Assembly: GCA_913060815.1 (NCBI GenBank)
Contig: CAJXSZ010000024.1
Location: 1 to 47,393, forward strand
DNA from: an uncultured Sulfitobacter sp.
GTDB taxonomy: Bacteria; Pseudomonadota; Alphaproteobacteria; Rhodobacterales; Rhodobacteraceae
DNA: 47,393 nt
Direction of reading: 5' to 3'
Both the position numbers and the translations under genes were made by a program. A model generated the notes under the pieces. The model saw only the letters and a program-made list of their open reading frames with translations. It had not been told where the DNA came from and searched no databases. This document shows positions 1-9,715 of this stretch, one piece after another (position 1 is the stretch's first letter; each line of letters starts with the position of its first letter).

Positions 1-29
1 GTGGGCTCGGAGATGTGTATAAGAGACAG
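1..29. other. Nextera/Tn5 sequencing adapter (artefact)
   Basis: These bases match the 3' part of the Illumina Nextera Read 2 transposase adapter and end in the 19-bp Tn5 mosaic end AGATGTGTATAAGAGACAG at positions 11-29. They are library sequence, not genome. Any reading frame entering from base 1 starts with adapter-encoded residues. Real sequence begins at base 30. Confidence 0.98.
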
Positions 30-30
30 C

Positions 31-2001
31 TCATTCCGCAGCCATCGCGCGATTATCCGCAAACACCTTGGCATCACGCACTTCCAGCGTGGCCTTGATG
101 CTGCCCTTGCGCCCGTCTTCATAGGTGACTTCGGTCTCGGTACTCACCGAGGCGGACCCGTCATAAAGCGCTGCAATAATATCTGCATATTTCTCTTCAA
201 TGATACGGCGGCGCACCTTGCGCGTGCGCGTCAGCTCTCCATCATCGGCATCCAGTTCTTTATGCAGCACGACAAAGCGGTGCACCTGACAGCCCGACAA
301 CATCTCGTCCTCGGCAACACTTTCGTTCACCTGCTCCACATGCGCCTGAATCGTGTCCATCACCTGCGGGTGCCGCGCCAGTTCCTGATAAGAGGCATAG
401 CCGATGTTATTGCGCTCTGCCCAATTGCCTACCGCTGTGAGGTCGATATTGATGAACGCTGTGCATTCGTCCTTGCCATTACCAAAGACAACAGCCTCCA
501 GAACATTGGGGAAGAACTTCAGCTTGTTCTCGACATACTTCGGCGCAAAAAGCGACCCGTTTGCCATCTTCCCCACATCCTTGGCGCGGTCGATAATGCG
601 CAAATGCCCCGTGTCAGGCTCGATAAATCCAGCATCCCCAGTGGCGACCCAGCCTTCGGCATCCTTGGTATCGGCGGTGCTCTCGGCGTTCTTGTAATAC
701 TCTACAAACACACCGGGTGATCGGTAGAAGACCTCGCCATTGTCGGCAATCTTCAGCTCAACACCCGGGCAGGTCACGCCAACCGTGTCACTGCGCACCT
801 GACCATCAGGCTGTGCGGTGATAAACACCGTGGCTTCGGTCTGCCCATAGAGCTGCTTGAGGTTGATCCCGAGCGAGCGGTAAAAATCGAAAATCTCGGG
901 CCCGATCGCCTCACCCGCAGTATAGCCAACCCGAACACGGCTGAAGCCCAGCGTGTTCTTCAGTGGCCCGTAGATGAACATCTCCCCCATGCGGTAGCGC
1001 AGACGGTCCATGAAACCCACATCCTCACCGTCCAGAACCGCAGGCCCCACGCGGCGCGCAATCTCCATGTAGTGATCAAACAGCTTCTTCTTGAAGCGGC
1101 TCGCATCCTCCATGCGGATCATCACATTCGTGAGCTGTGTCTCGAAGACTCGCGGCGGGGCGAAATAATAGGTCGGCCCGATTTCGCGCAGGTCCACATG
1201 CATCGTGTCGGCACTCTCGGGGCAATTGGTGCAAAACCCCGTCCACATCGCCTGACCAACCGAGAAAATGAAATCCCCCACCCACGCCATCGGCAGATAG
1301 GCCAGAATGTCATCCGTCTGCCGCAGCCCGTCAAACTCCGAGGAGGACTTGGCCGTCTCGATCACGTTGCGGTTGGACAAAACCACACCCTTGGGCTTGC
1401 CCGTGGTGCCAGAGGTGTAAAGCATCACACCCGTGCTGTCGTAATCCAGCTTGGCCTGACGCGCTTCCAACTCTCCCATATGCTTGTCGCGGTTGTCGCG
1501 GCCCATCTGCTGAACCGCTTGATACTGGTCCAGATGTGCGTGGTCATATTTCCGCAGGCCTCTGGGATCGAGATAAATCATCCGCTCGAAATCAGGCAGC
1601 TGGTCGCGCACATCGGTGATCTTGTCGACCTGCTCCTGATCGCCAACCACGGCAAACCGCGCACCGCAGTGCCCCATGACGTATGCCATCTCTTCGGCGT
1701 TGGCGTCCTGATAGAGCGGCACAGGCACCGCACCACACATCTCGGCGGCCATCATCGCCCAGTAAAGATACGGACGGTTGCGTCCGATAATGGCGACAAA
1801 GTCCCCCTCATTCAGCCCCAGCTCCATGAAGCCCAGCGCCAGCGCCTCAACCTCGTCACGCGTCTGGCTCCACGTCCAGCTTTGCCAGATGCCGTATTCC
1901 TTCTCACGGTAGGCTGGCTTGTCCGCAAACATCTTTGCATTGCGGTGCAGCAACGCAGGTACAGAAGCGGGTTGCCCCGCGGGACATTCAATCAAAGCCA
2001 A
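31..2001 (-). CDS. Long-chain acyl-CoA synthetase (AMP-forming)
   Basis: A 656-residue AMP-binding (ANL superfamily) enzyme that should activate a fatty or other organic acid to its acyl-CoA through an acyl-adenylate in the cytoplasm. Visible motifs are the P-loop YTSGTTGKPKGV (residues 195-206), YGQTEA (385-390), the TGD motif (454-456) and DR (471-472) before the C-terminal lid. The start is a TTG codon, supported by GGGAGGA seven bases upstream; no better ATG lies nearby. The stop codon lies two bases inside the adapter junction, so the gene is complete. The length and the insert-rich C-terminal half fit the roughly 650-aa class often found with branched-chain amino acid ABC transporters, but no such genes are in view. 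Substrate chain length cannot be read from the sequence. Confidence 0.9.
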   Translation of the reverse strand: MALIECPAGQPASVPALLHRNAKMFADKPAYREKEYGIWQSWTWSQTRDEVEALALGFMELGLNEGDFVAIIGRNRPYLYWAMMAAEMCGAVPVPLYQDANAEEMAYVMGHCGARFAVVGDQEQVDKITDVRDQLPDFERMIYLDPRGLRKYDHAHLDQYQAVQQMGRDNRDKHMGELEARQAKLDYDSTGVMLYTSGTTGKPKGVVLSNRNVIETAKSSSEFDGLRQTDDILAYLPMAWVGDFIFSVGQAMWTGFCTNCPESADTMHVDLREIGPTYYFAPPRVFETQLTNVMIRMEDASRFKKKLFDHYMEIARRVGPAVLDGEDVGFMDRLRYRMGEMFIYGPLKNTLGFSRVRVGYTAGEAIGPEIFDFYRSLGINLKQLYGQTEATVFITAQPDGQVRSDTVGVTCPGVELKIADNGEVFYRSPGVFVEYYKNAESTADTKDAEGWVATGDAGFIEPDTGHLRIIDRAKDVGKMANGSLFAPKYVENKLKFFPNVLEAVVFGNGKDECTAFINIDLTAVGNWAERNNIGYASYQELARHPQVMDTIQAHVEQVNESVAEDEMLSGCQVHRFVVLHKELDADDGELTRTRKVRRRIIEEKYADIIAALYDGSASVSTETEVTYEDGRKGSIKATLEVRDAKVFADNRAMAAE

Positions 2002-2187
2002 AGTGTATCCTCCCAGTTCCCGCCAATTAAGAGGCGGGCCGACCGCGTTTGCGCGATTCAGTGTTTCCGTAGAATGGCAGCATTACCTTCATCGTCAACT
2101 TATTCATTAAGTTTTCTCAATCCTTACGAATTGTAACAGCGGGCGCCGACCCTTTGACACGACACCGCGCGGGTGCAAACTGCGCGC

Positions 2188-4092
2188 ATGAGCGATCACA
2201 ACCAAACCAGAACCATGACCATGGCAGGCCTGAACCTGATCGCTCAGGCGCTGTCGATCTATGACCGCGACCTGCGACTGGTGGTCTGCAACGCGCCCTT
2301 CCAGACCATGTTTGATCTGCCCGATGCACTCGTCACTCCGGGTGCCACGTTTCGCGATACGATTACCCATCTGGCCAGCCGTGGCGAATACGGCGAGGTC
2401 ACAAACGTCCCCGCCTTCGTGTCCGAACGCATCAGCCAAGCCAAGGCCTTCCAGCCGCACTATATGGAGCGTACCCGCGCAAATGGCCGCACGATCAGTG
2501 TCGAAGGCTCGCCCCTGCCAGATGGCGGCTGGGTCACCGTCTATACCGATATCTCGGCAACGAAGGCCCAAGAGGCGCTGCTGCGCGCGCGCTCCGATGC
2601 ACTCAGCGATCAGGTTCTCGCTCATACCGAAGCATTGGCAAAAACCAACCGCGAGCGCGCCGCGATGATTACCACGCTGGAGGAGACCAAGCGTCAGCTT
2701 ACAGCATCCGAGGCCCGCGCGCGTCTGACAACCGAAATGATGCCCGCCCATATCGCCCACGTGGACGCGGACGGGCGGTACACCTACTCAAACCAACGCC
2801 TCGGTGCGATCATCCCGCACCGCCCCTCCGATATTCTGGGCCAGCCGATCCGCGAGGTCCTCGGCCACAGCAACTATGACCTCATCCGCGATGCATTGGG
2901 GACAGCCTATGACGGCGCACCGTCGGTGCAGGAATTTACCGATGAAGACAGCGCACGGCGGATTCGCGTGGCCTTTACCCCCGACCGCAGCGGGGGCGTC
3001 TATATCCTGTCCATGGATGTGACGGAGGAGACCCAGACCCGCGCCGCCCTGCAGCAGACCCGCCGCCGTGCGATCGCCGCGCAAATCACCTCGGGGCTGG
3101 CCCATGATTTCTCCAACTTGCTGACGATTATCCTCGGCCTGCAATCTCGGCTCGACCGTCTGCCCGCGCTGCCAAGCGATGCCGCCCCCCTGATTGAGGG
3201 CACCTTGAACGCCGCACGCCGTGGCGGCGCGTTGCTGAGCTCCATCGCCCAAATTTCCGACCCGCGCAGCCTCCGGCCCACGGCCACCGATGTGCAGGGG
3301 CTTCTGTCCGATCTCGCCACGCTCGCGGAACCAACACTGCCGCCCGCCATGCGCCTGACCCTGAATATCCCTATGTTAGAGCCTGTCTTGCTCGATCGCG
3401 GCATGTTGCAGGACGGTCTTCTGAACCTCATCCTTAACGCCCGTGATGCGATGGGCACAGCAGGCGAGATTACTCTGAGCGTGCGCCGCGTGCATGATAC
3501 CTGGATCGAGTTTCGCGTCAGCGACACAGGCGCAGGCTTCTCCAAAGACGCGCTCACCCGCGCGCTCGACCCTTTCTTCACAACCAAAGGTGCAGAAGGC
3601 TCGGGCCTCGGCCTGCCCATGGTTTATGACATGACAAAACTCGCAGGCGGCGATCTGAAACTCGCCAACACCAGCCGTGGCGCGCAGGTGACACTCCGCC
3701 TGCCCTACCGTGCCGCCGTGCCCGCCACCACGGGGCTTGCCCTGTTGGTCGAGGACCGCGACGACCTGCGCGCCCTGATGCGCGACATGTTGATGGACCT
3801 CGGCCATTCGGTGATCGAGGCAGCATCGGTGGACGAAGCCACCGCCCTACTCGCCGATCTCCCCGACATCGCGCTGATCCTGTCGGATATACAGCTCGAA
3901 GGCACCGCCACAGGCACCGACCTCGCCCGCCGCCTTGGCGCAGGCGCGCCGCCCCTGATCCTGATGACTTCCCTGCCTGCGGATGCCCCGCAGTTCCTTG
4001 AGGCACAAAAGCACGCCCCTGTGCTCCGCAAGCCATTTACACCCGACGATCTCGCCGCCCTCATCTCTCCTCAAAAGGCACTGGCCGAATGA
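2188..4092 (+). CDS. PAS-containing hybrid sensor histidine kinase
   Basis: A 634-residue soluble sensor kinase with no membrane segments, so it probably senses a cytoplasmic signal. Order of domains: a PAS-like domain (about 12-125), a short coiled linker, a second PAS domain (about 175-285), an H-box with phospho-acceptor His306 in GLAHDFSNLLT, an HATPase domain (N-box near Asn417, DTGAGF from Asp446, GSGLGLP near 471), and a C-terminal receiver (about 515-634) with phospho-acceptor Asp567 in LSDIQL. A GTG five codons upstream is possible, but the ATG at 2188 is preferred. The stop overlaps the start of the response regulator gene (ATGA), so the two are almost certainly co-translated partners. 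Signal and targets are unknown. Confidence 0.88.
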   Translation: MSDHNQTRTMTMAGLNLIAQALSIYDRDLRLVVCNAPFQTMFDLPDALVTPGATFRDTITHLASRGEYGEVTNVPAFVSERISQAKAFQPHYMERTRANGRTISVEGSPLPDGGWVTVYTDISATKAQEALLRARSDALSDQVLAHTEALAKTNRERAAMITTLEETKRQLTASEARARLTTEMMPAHIAHVDADGRYTYSNQRLGAIIPHRPSDILGQPIREVLGHSNYDLIRDALGTAYDGAPSVQEFTDEDSARRIRVAFTPDRSGGVYILSMDVTEETQTRAALQQTRRRAIAAQITSGLAHDFSNLLTIILGLQSRLDRLPALPSDAAPLIEGTLNAARRGGALLSSIAQISDPRSLRPTATDVQGLLSDLATLAEPTLPPAMRLTLNIPMLEPVLLDRGMLQDGLLNLILNARDAMGTAGEITLSVRRVHDTWIEFRVSDTGAGFSKDALTRALDPFFTTKGAEGSGLGLPMVYDMTKLAGGDLKLANTSRGAQVTLRLPYRAAVPATTGLALLVEDRDDLRALMRDMLMDLGHSVIEAASVDEATALLADLPDIALILSDIQLEGTATGTDLARRLGAGAPPLILMTSLPADAPQFLEAQKHAPVLRKPFTPDDLAALISPQKALAE

Positions 4093-4790
4093 AAAAACCC
4101 CTCATCAGCATCCTCGACGACGAGCCTGAAATTCGCACTCTCCTGTCAGACGTGCTGCAAGAAGCGGGATACGATACGATGAGCTTTGGCCGCGCCTCGT
4201 CCTTCGAGGCTGCACTCGCCAAACGCACCCCTGATGTCTGTCTCGTCGATTTGTCCCTGCCCGACACCGACGGCTTGACGCTGGTGCACCGCCTCGCGCT
4301 TGAGCAAGGCGCAGTCGTCATCATCATTTCGGGTCGCGCTCAGGTGCAGGACCGCGTAACAGGGCTTGAGCTTGGGGCGGATGACTATATCTCCAAACCT
4401 TTTGATCCAGCCGAAGTCGTTGCCCGCATACGCGCACGCCTGCGCAGCACCCGCACAATCCCCCGCGCCTCCAACACCGCGCAATTCAAAAACTGGACCG
4501 CCCATTTTGACCGCTACGTGCTGGAAGACGCGGATGGTGTCGAGACACCCTTCAGCCATGCCGAGGGCGAAGTGCTTCGCCTCTTCCTCGACGCGCCCAA
4601 ACGCCTGATAAACCGCGCCCAGATGCAAGAGCACTTGGGCGGTGCCGCCTCGGAGAGCTTTGACCGCGCGATGGATGTGCGAATCTCCCGCCTGCGCACC
4701 AAATTGCGCGAGGACCCCAAGAACCCGCAGCTCATTAAAACGATCTATGGCGCTGGATATATATTTCTGGGCGATGTGGTCTGGGTCTAG
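4089..4790 (+). CDS. OmpR-family response regulator
   Basis: A 233-residue two-domain transcription regulator. The N-terminal receiver carries the acidic pair Asp10-Asp11, phospho-acceptor Asp54 in LVDLSLPD, and the conserved lysine in SKPFDP near residue 105. The C-terminal part (about 130-230) is an OmpR/PhoB winged-helix DNA-binding domain ending in the typical TIYGAGYIF strand. It overlaps the upstream hybrid kinase by four bases (ATGA) and is its likely partner. The kinase's own receiver domain may compete for, or tune, phosphoryl flow. The next gene downstream is convergent, so the pair forms a two-gene operon. Regulated genes are not identifiable here. Confidence 0.92.
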   Translation: MKKPLISILDDEPEIRTLLSDVLQEAGYDTMSFGRASSFEAALAKRTPDVCLVDLSLPDTDGLTLVHRLALEQGAVVIIISGRAQVQDRVTGLELGADDYISKPFDPAEVVARIRARLRSTRTIPRASNTAQFKNWTAHFDRYVLEDADGVETPFSHAEGEVLRLFLDAPKRLINRAQMQEHLGGAASESFDRAMDVRISRLRTKLREDPKNPQLIKTIYGAGYIFLGDVVWV

Positions 4791-4843
4791 AGCGGAGCCT
4801 AGGGTGCAGCATAATGCGCCGCACGGTGTACGCCCCGCACTCC

Positions 4844-6034
4844 CTATTTGAGCGAAGCTACGGCCTCCGCCAGCACCCGCACGCCCGTCACCAGATCAGC
4901 CTCGTCGGTGTCCTCCTCAAAGGCATGGCTGATCCCGTCAATCGAGGGCACAAACAGCATCGCTACAGGCATCAACCGCGACACATTCGTCGCATCATGC
5001 AAAGCGCCCGAAGGCATCACGCGCCACTGGTCTGGCGCGTGCTTTGCCGCGCTTAGCTCCAACGCCTCACGCAAGCCTCGGTCCATCGCCACAGGCTCCA
5101 GCCCCAGCAGCGGGCCAAAGGACACAGCCATTCCCATGCCTTCTGCTATCTCATTGGCGAGACTGCGAATAATCGCCTCCATCCGCCCAAGGCGCTCAGC
5201 ATCGCCGTCCCGCCACTGCATTGAAAAGACGGCCCGACCCGGCACAATGGATGAGGCATTGGGATGCAAACTCACATGCCCGACCGTCCAGACTGTGCTG
5301 GGCGTCACCACATTTCTAAGCCGTTCATTTAATTCGGAATTAAAGCGCGAAACCGCCTGAAACGCGTCTTTCCGCAGGTGCATCGGCGTGGTGCCCGCAT
5401 GGTTTTGCTGCCCCTCGAACGTGATCTTCATGTCGCGGATACCGACAATATCGCTGACCACCCCAATCCGCTCCCCCGCGCTATCCAGCACGGGTCCCTG
5501 CTCGATATGCATCTCTACAAACCCAGTGAACTGAGAAGGATCAACTGCGCCGGTGCTCGCCACGACACGCCGCGCATCGGCCAGAGCTACACCACTGTGA
5601 TCGCACAACAAATCAGCCTGATCCTGCGCCAGATGCCCCGACCAAACAGCGCTACCGGTGGTCACACCAAAGCGCCCTTCCTCATCCTGAAACGAAACGA
5701 CAGATACCGCAGACCCACCTGCCTCACGGGCCGCCCGCGCTACCTCCAACGCCGCAATCACCCCCAGCGCACCGTCAAGCCATCCCCCTTCAGGCTGGCT
5801 GTCACTATGTGATCCCAACAAAAGCGATGGCCCCTCAGACAGACCAAACAGATTGCCCATCGCATCCGTCTGGACACGCAATCCCGCTTCGATCATGCGT
5901 GACGTCAACCAAGCACGCGCTGCCATATCAGCTTCAGAATAGGCAGGACGCACAACGCCCTTGCCTACACCCGACGCCCCAAATGACCGCAACTTGTCCA
6001 GATCTTCCAAAAACCGCCCAGCATCAATTTTCAT
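4844..6034 (-). CDS. M20-family Zn amidohydrolase (allantoate amidohydrolase / N-carbamoyl amino acid hydrolase type)
   Basis: A 396-residue di-metal hydrolase of the hydantoinase/carbamoylase branch of M20. Likely metal ligands are His76 and Asp78 (GSHSDS), Asp87 (GWLDGA), Glu118-Glu119 (FQDEEG), His176 (EMHIEQGP) and His370 (GISHAFEED). Family members hydrolyse allantoate, ureidoglycolate, N-carbamoyl amino acids or beta-ureidopropionate. Because ureidoglycine aminohydrolase and ureidoglycolate lyase genes lie about 13 kb away, an allantoate amidohydrolase role is plausible but is inference. The start is ambiguous: ATG at 6034 or GTG at 6046, with GGGGTGGAG lying between them. It follows fdhA in the same direction, separated by a hairpin. 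Confidence 0.8.
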   Translation of the reverse strand: MKIDAGRFLEDLDKLRSFGASGVGKGVVRPAYSEADMAARAWLTSRMIEAGLRVQTDAMGNLFGLSEGPSLLLGSHSDSQPEGGWLDGALGVIAALEVARAAREAGGSAVSVVSFQDEEGRFGVTTGSAVWSGHLAQDQADLLCDHSGVALADARRVVASTGAVDPSQFTGFVEMHIEQGPVLDSAGERIGVVSDIVGIRDMKITFEGQQNHAGTTPMHLRKDAFQAVSRFNSELNERLRNVVTPSTVWTVGHVSLHPNASSIVPGRAVFSMQWRDGDAERLGRMEAIIRSLANEIAEGMGMAVSFGPLLGLEPVAMDRGLREALELSAAKHAPDQWRVMPSGALHDATNVSRLMPVAMLFVPSIDGISHAFEEDTDEADLVTGVRVLAEAVASLK

Positions 6035-6046
6035 GCTCCACCCCAC

Positions 6047-6070
6047 TTCTTTTGGTCATAAATATCCTGG
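6047..6070 (-). repeat. Shared intergenic element, copy 1
   Basis: On the minus strand this reads AGGATAT, a 5-base spacer, then ACCAAAAGAA. It lies directly after the hairpin downstream of fdhA and ends just before the next start codon. The same block in the same orientation relative to a preceding gene occurs at 26292-26314. I know similar hairpin-plus-GGATATTT sequences as common intergenic sequence in Roseobacter genomes; the function is unknown to me. Confidence 0.5.
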
Positions 6071-6075
6071 GGTGT

Positions 6076-6096
6076 CTGAGGGGCAAGGCCCCTCAG
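6076..6096 (-). terminator. Hairpin downstream of fdhA
   Basis: A perfect 9-bp stem (CTGAGGGGC / GCCCCTCAG) with a 3-base loop lies 10 bases after the fdhA stop. No uridine run follows directly, so it may act as an mRNA 3'-end stabiliser or a weak terminator rather than a strong intrinsic one. It is immediately followed by the shared intergenic element. Confidence 0.55.
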
Positions 6097-6106
6097 TCCA
6101 GCAAAA

Positions 6107-8875
6107 TCACTCCGCCGCAACCGCAGGTGTCACAGCCTCGACCTTTACAGCCGAGAATTTGAATTCCGGAATCTTGCCATAAGGATCAACTGCAGGATTG
6201 GTCAGAATGTTCGCCGCCGCCTCAACATAGGCAAACGGCAAAAACACCATGTCGGGCGAAACGGCACGGTCCATCCGCGCCATAATCTCGATGCTACCCC
6301 GCTTGGTCGTCAGACGCACCAAGCCACCCGCCTCAATCCCCAGCTTGCGCAAGGTGGACGGGTGCAATGAGCAGTTCGCCTCAGGCTCCAATCCGTCTAG
6401 CACGCTGGCACGCCGCGTCATGGAGCCTGTGTGCCAATGCTCCAGCTGACGGCCTGTGGTCAGGATCATCGGATACTCCGCATCGGGCGTGTCGTCAGGC
6501 GCAATAATGCTGGCGGGGGTAAACCGTGCACGGCCACCTGCACGGGGGAAGCCATCGGTAAACACGATCGCTTGTCCAGGGTCCTCGGGGCTGAGCGACG
6601 GATAGGTCACCGCGTTTTGGCCCTCCAGCCGCTCCCATGTGATGTTGTCGAGCGAGCGCATATTCTGCTTCATTTCCGCAAACACATCCGCAGGCGAGGT
6701 ATAGGTCCAGCCCAGTCCCAAGCGTTTCGCAAGCTCCACTTCAATCCACCAATCTTCACGCGCCTCACCGGGCGGCGGCACGGCAACGCGGCCCATTTGC
6801 ACCTGACGGTTGGTGTTGGTCACGGTGCCCGACTTCTCGGCAAACGCACTCGCTGGCAGAATCACATCTGCGAAATTCGCCGTTTCGGTGATGAAAATAT
6901 CCTGCACCACCAGATGTTCGAGCTTGGCCAAGGCATCGCGCGCATGCTCCACATCGGGGTCCGACATGGCGGGGTTTTCACCCAGAATATACATGCCACG
7001 AATGTCGCCATCATGCACCGCGTCGAGGATCTCTGTAACAGTCAGACCCTTCTCTGCGCTGAAGTCTCCACTTTCCCAAACATCGGTGAAGGCTGAGCGG
7101 ACACCATCATCCGTAACCGACTGGTAATCAGGCAGAAACATCGGAATCATGCCCGCATCGGAGGCGCCCTGCACGTTGTTCTGACCGCGCAGCGGATGCA
7201 GGCCCGCACCGGGGCGGCCCACTTGACCCGTCATAAGCGCGAGGCTGATCAGACAGCGTGCGTTGTCCGTGCCGTGGATGTGCTGGCTCACGCCCATCCC
7301 CCAGAAAATCATGCCCGCTTTGGCGCCTGCAAAGGTCCGCGCAACATCGCGCAGCATTTCTGCCTCGATGCCGCATACCTCGGCCATCTTCTCTGGCGTG
7401 AAATCCTTCAGGTGCGCCTTCTCGGCCTCCCAATTCTCGGTGTAGGCTTGGATATACTGCTCGTCATAGAGCCCCTCCTCCACGATCACATGCATGATCG
7501 CGTTGAGCATGCTCACGTCCGTACCCGGACGGAATTGCAGCATATGCGAGGAGTGACGCTTGAGCGCCTGACCGCGCGGGTCCATCACGATGAGCTTGCC
7601 ACCACGTTTGGTGAATTGCTTGAAATATGTCGCGGCGACGGGGTGGTTCTCGGTCGGGTTGGCCCCGATTACGATGGCCACATCGGCGTTCTCGATCTCG
7701 TTGAACGTGGCCGAAACAGCGCCTGATCCGACGTTCTCTAACAAGGCAGATACAGACGACGCATGGCACAACCGCGTACAGTGATCGACGTTGTTGTGAC
7801 CAAAGCCTTGGCGGATGATCTTCTGGAAAAGGTAGGCTTCCTCATTGGTGCATTTGGCAGAGCCAAAGCCCGCAACGCCCGTGCCGTCAATCTTACGCAG
7901 ACCATTTGCAGCGGCGTCCAGCGCCTCGTCCCACGTGGCCTCTCGGAAGACCTCAAGGTAGTTGCCCGGATCGACGTTCAGTCCCTTGGCGGGGGCATCG
8001 TCACGGCGAATGAGTGGTTTGGTCAGGCGGTGGTCGTGGTGGATATAGTCAAAGCCGAAACGGCCCTTCACGCACAATCGCCCCTCGTTCGCGGGGCCAT
8101 TGATACCGTCCACGTATTTGACCTTATCATCCTTGATCTTGAGCGAGATTTGGCAGCCTACCCCGCAGAAGGGGCAGACGCTCTCGACCTCGCGATCGAA
8201 GTCAGCGCTATCGCCTACCTGATTCTCGTCTGTCACCGTTGCGGGCATCAATGCACCTGTCGGACAGGCCTGCACACATTCACCGCAGGCCACGCAAGAG
8301 CTGTCTCCCATAGGGTCGTCCATGTCGAACACAGGGTAGCTGCCCATGCCGCGCCCTGCCATGCCGATCACATCGTTCACCTGCACCTCACGGCAGGCGC
8401 GCACGCACAGACCGCAGGAGATACATGCATCAAGGTTCACGCTCATCGCCACATGGCTATCGTCGAGCAGGGGGATGCGGCCTTCATCGAGCTTGGGAAA
8501 GCGGCTTCCCTCTACGCCATTCGCCTCGACCATATCCCACATATGGCTGGATTTATCGTGGCTGACTTCCTGCGCGGGCTGGTCGGCCATCAACAGCTCG
8601 ACCACCATCTTACGCGCTGATTCCGCACGCGCGTTATTGGTCACCACAACCATGCCCTCGGAGGGTTCACGGATGCACGACGCGGCCAACGTGCGTTCGC
8701 CCTCGATCTCGACCATACAGGCGCGGCAGTTGCCATCGGGGCGATAGCCCACGGCGGGTTTGTGACAAAGATGGGGGATTTTCAGGCCACGGCCATTGGC
8801 CACTTCCCAGATCGTCATCCCTGCGTCCGCTTCAACGGTTTCGCCGTCGAGCGTGAATGTGACCTTATCTGTCAT
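6107..8875 (-). CDS. fdhA: Formate dehydrogenase alpha subunit (Mo-bisMGD, Fe-S)
   Basis: A 922-residue molybdopterin oxidoreductase expected to oxidise formate to CO2. An N-terminal 2Fe-2S domain uses Cys37, Cys50, Cys53 and Cys67. Two 4Fe-4S ferredoxin motifs follow (Cys151/154/157/161 and Cys194/197/200/204). The molybdopterin domain's own 4Fe-4S site has Cys234/237/241/268. The active-site ligand is Cys370, followed by His371 (RLCHASS), so this is the cysteine rather than the selenocysteine form. I see no His-Cys3 cluster motif between the 2Fe-2S and ferredoxin parts, unlike NuoG-like relatives. ATG at 8875 has GGAGGG seven bases upstream; the open frame extends further but without support. 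No fdsB, fdsG or fdhD gene is adjacent, so its electron acceptor is unclear. Confidence 0.9.
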   Translation of the reverse strand: MTDKVTFTLDGETVEADAGMTIWEVANGRGLKIPHLCHKPAVGYRPDGNCRACMVEIEGERTLAASCIREPSEGMVVVTNNARAESARKMVVELLMADQPAQEVSHDKSSHMWDMVEANGVEGSRFPKLDEGRIPLLDDSHVAMSVNLDACISCGLCVRACREVQVNDVIGMAGRGMGSYPVFDMDDPMGDSSCVACGECVQACPTGALMPATVTDENQVGDSADFDREVESVCPFCGVGCQISLKIKDDKVKYVDGINGPANEGRLCVKGRFGFDYIHHDHRLTKPLIRRDDAPAKGLNVDPGNYLEVFREATWDEALDAAANGLRKIDGTGVAGFGSAKCTNEEAYLFQKIIRQGFGHNNVDHCTRLCHASSVSALLENVGSGAVSATFNEIENADVAIVIGANPTENHPVAATYFKQFTKRGGKLIVMDPRGQALKRHSSHMLQFRPGTDVSMLNAIMHVIVEEGLYDEQYIQAYTENWEAEKAHLKDFTPEKMAEVCGIEAEMLRDVARTFAGAKAGMIFWGMGVSQHIHGTDNARCLISLALMTGQVGRPGAGLHPLRGQNNVQGASDAGMIPMFLPDYQSVTDDGVRSAFTDVWESGDFSAEKGLTVTEILDAVHDGDIRGMYILGENPAMSDPDVEHARDALAKLEHLVVQDIFITETANFADVILPASAFAEKSGTVTNTNRQVQMGRVAVPPPGEAREDWWIEVELAKRLGLGWTYTSPADVFAEMKQNMRSLDNITWERLEGQNAVTYPSLSPEDPGQAIVFTDGFPRAGGRARFTPASIIAPDDTPDAEYPMILTTGRQLEHWHTGSMTRRASVLDGLEPEANCSLHPSTLRKLGIEAGGLVRLTTKRGSIEIMARMDRAVSPDMVFLPFAYVEAAANILTNPAVDPYGKIPEFKFSAVKVEAVTPAVAAE

Positions 8876-9050
8876 GGCATGTCCCTCCGAATAGCTGAGC
8901 CAAGAGTATCGCCGCACACAAAATCCAGAAAGGTCGTTCCCGACACCCAGCACTGCTTTTCCGCCATGTGCTGTCGCCCAAGTTTCCGATACGCCCCTTT
9001 CGCTGCGCTGCGCCCTCCCCTATCAAGTTGTCAAACCAGCAGGAGCGCCC

Positions 9051-9704
9051 ATGTCTACCATCACCCTTATCCGCCACGGTCAGGCCAATTCGACAGCTAC
9101 AGACGAGGCCAGCTATGACCGTCTAAGCGATCTGGGTCATGCGCAAGCTGCGTGGCTGGGCGATCACCTACGTGAGACAGGCGCGCATCATACGCGGCTT
9201 TATACAGGGACGCTGCGCCGCCATATCGAAACAGCAGACGGCATGGCGATGGATATCGAGCCTGTGCGCGATGCACGGCTCAACGAGCTGGAATATTTCA
9301 CATTGGGCGGCCTTCTGGCAGATCAACATGGTATCCCCTTCCCGACCGAGCAGGCGGGATTTATCGCGCATCTGCCGCAGGTTTTTCAGCATTGGAAAGA
9401 CGACAAGCTGGAAGGCGCACCTGAGACATATTCAGGGTTTCAAAGCCGCATCCGCGACGCGTTAGCCGAGATCAGCGCCGAGAGCGGCCCTGCCCTTGTC
9501 GTTACATCAGGTGGCCTGATCGCGCATGCCATCGGCCAGCAAATGGAACTGAGTGTCGCCGCCACAGCACGCACGGCCATCGCTATCTACCATACCTCAC
9601 TGCACCAATTGCACCCCATCGGCGAACACCTGTCGCCCGTGCTGTTCAACGCCACACCGCACCTCGACAGCCCTGCACGGCAGCTGTCCAAAACCAATAT
9701 CTAA
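9051..9704 (+). CDS. Histidine phosphatase family protein
   Basis: A 217-residue member of the phosphoglycerate-mutase-like superfamily. The catalytic RHG triplet is at residues 8-10 (LIRHGQ), with a later Glu in the LNELEYF region and a C-terminal GGLIAHAIG segment matching the second catalytic histidine. The start has GGAG five bases upstream. Substrates in this family range from sugar phosphates to phosphoproteins and nucleotides, and cannot be assigned from the sequence. It is followed 11 bases later by a glutathione transferase gene in the same direction, so the two probably share a transcript. It is divergent from fdhA. Confidence 0.85.
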   Translation: MSTITLIRHGQANSTATDEASYDRLSDLGHAQAAWLGDHLRETGAHHTRLYTGTLRRHIETADGMAMDIEPVRDARLNELEYFTLGGLLADQHGIPFPTEQAGFIAHLPQVFQHWKDDKLEGAPETYSGFQSRIRDALAEISAESGPALVVTSGGLIAHAIGQQMELSVAATARTAIAIYHTSLHQLHPIGEHLSPVLFNATPHLDSPARQLSKTNI

Positions 9705-9715
9705 AGGATCGGCCA

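Noticed and set aside
1..720. Plus-strand 239-aa open frame at the left edge
   Set aside because: It starts in the sequencing adapter and then runs antisense to the acyl-CoA synthetase gene, which has clear family motifs.
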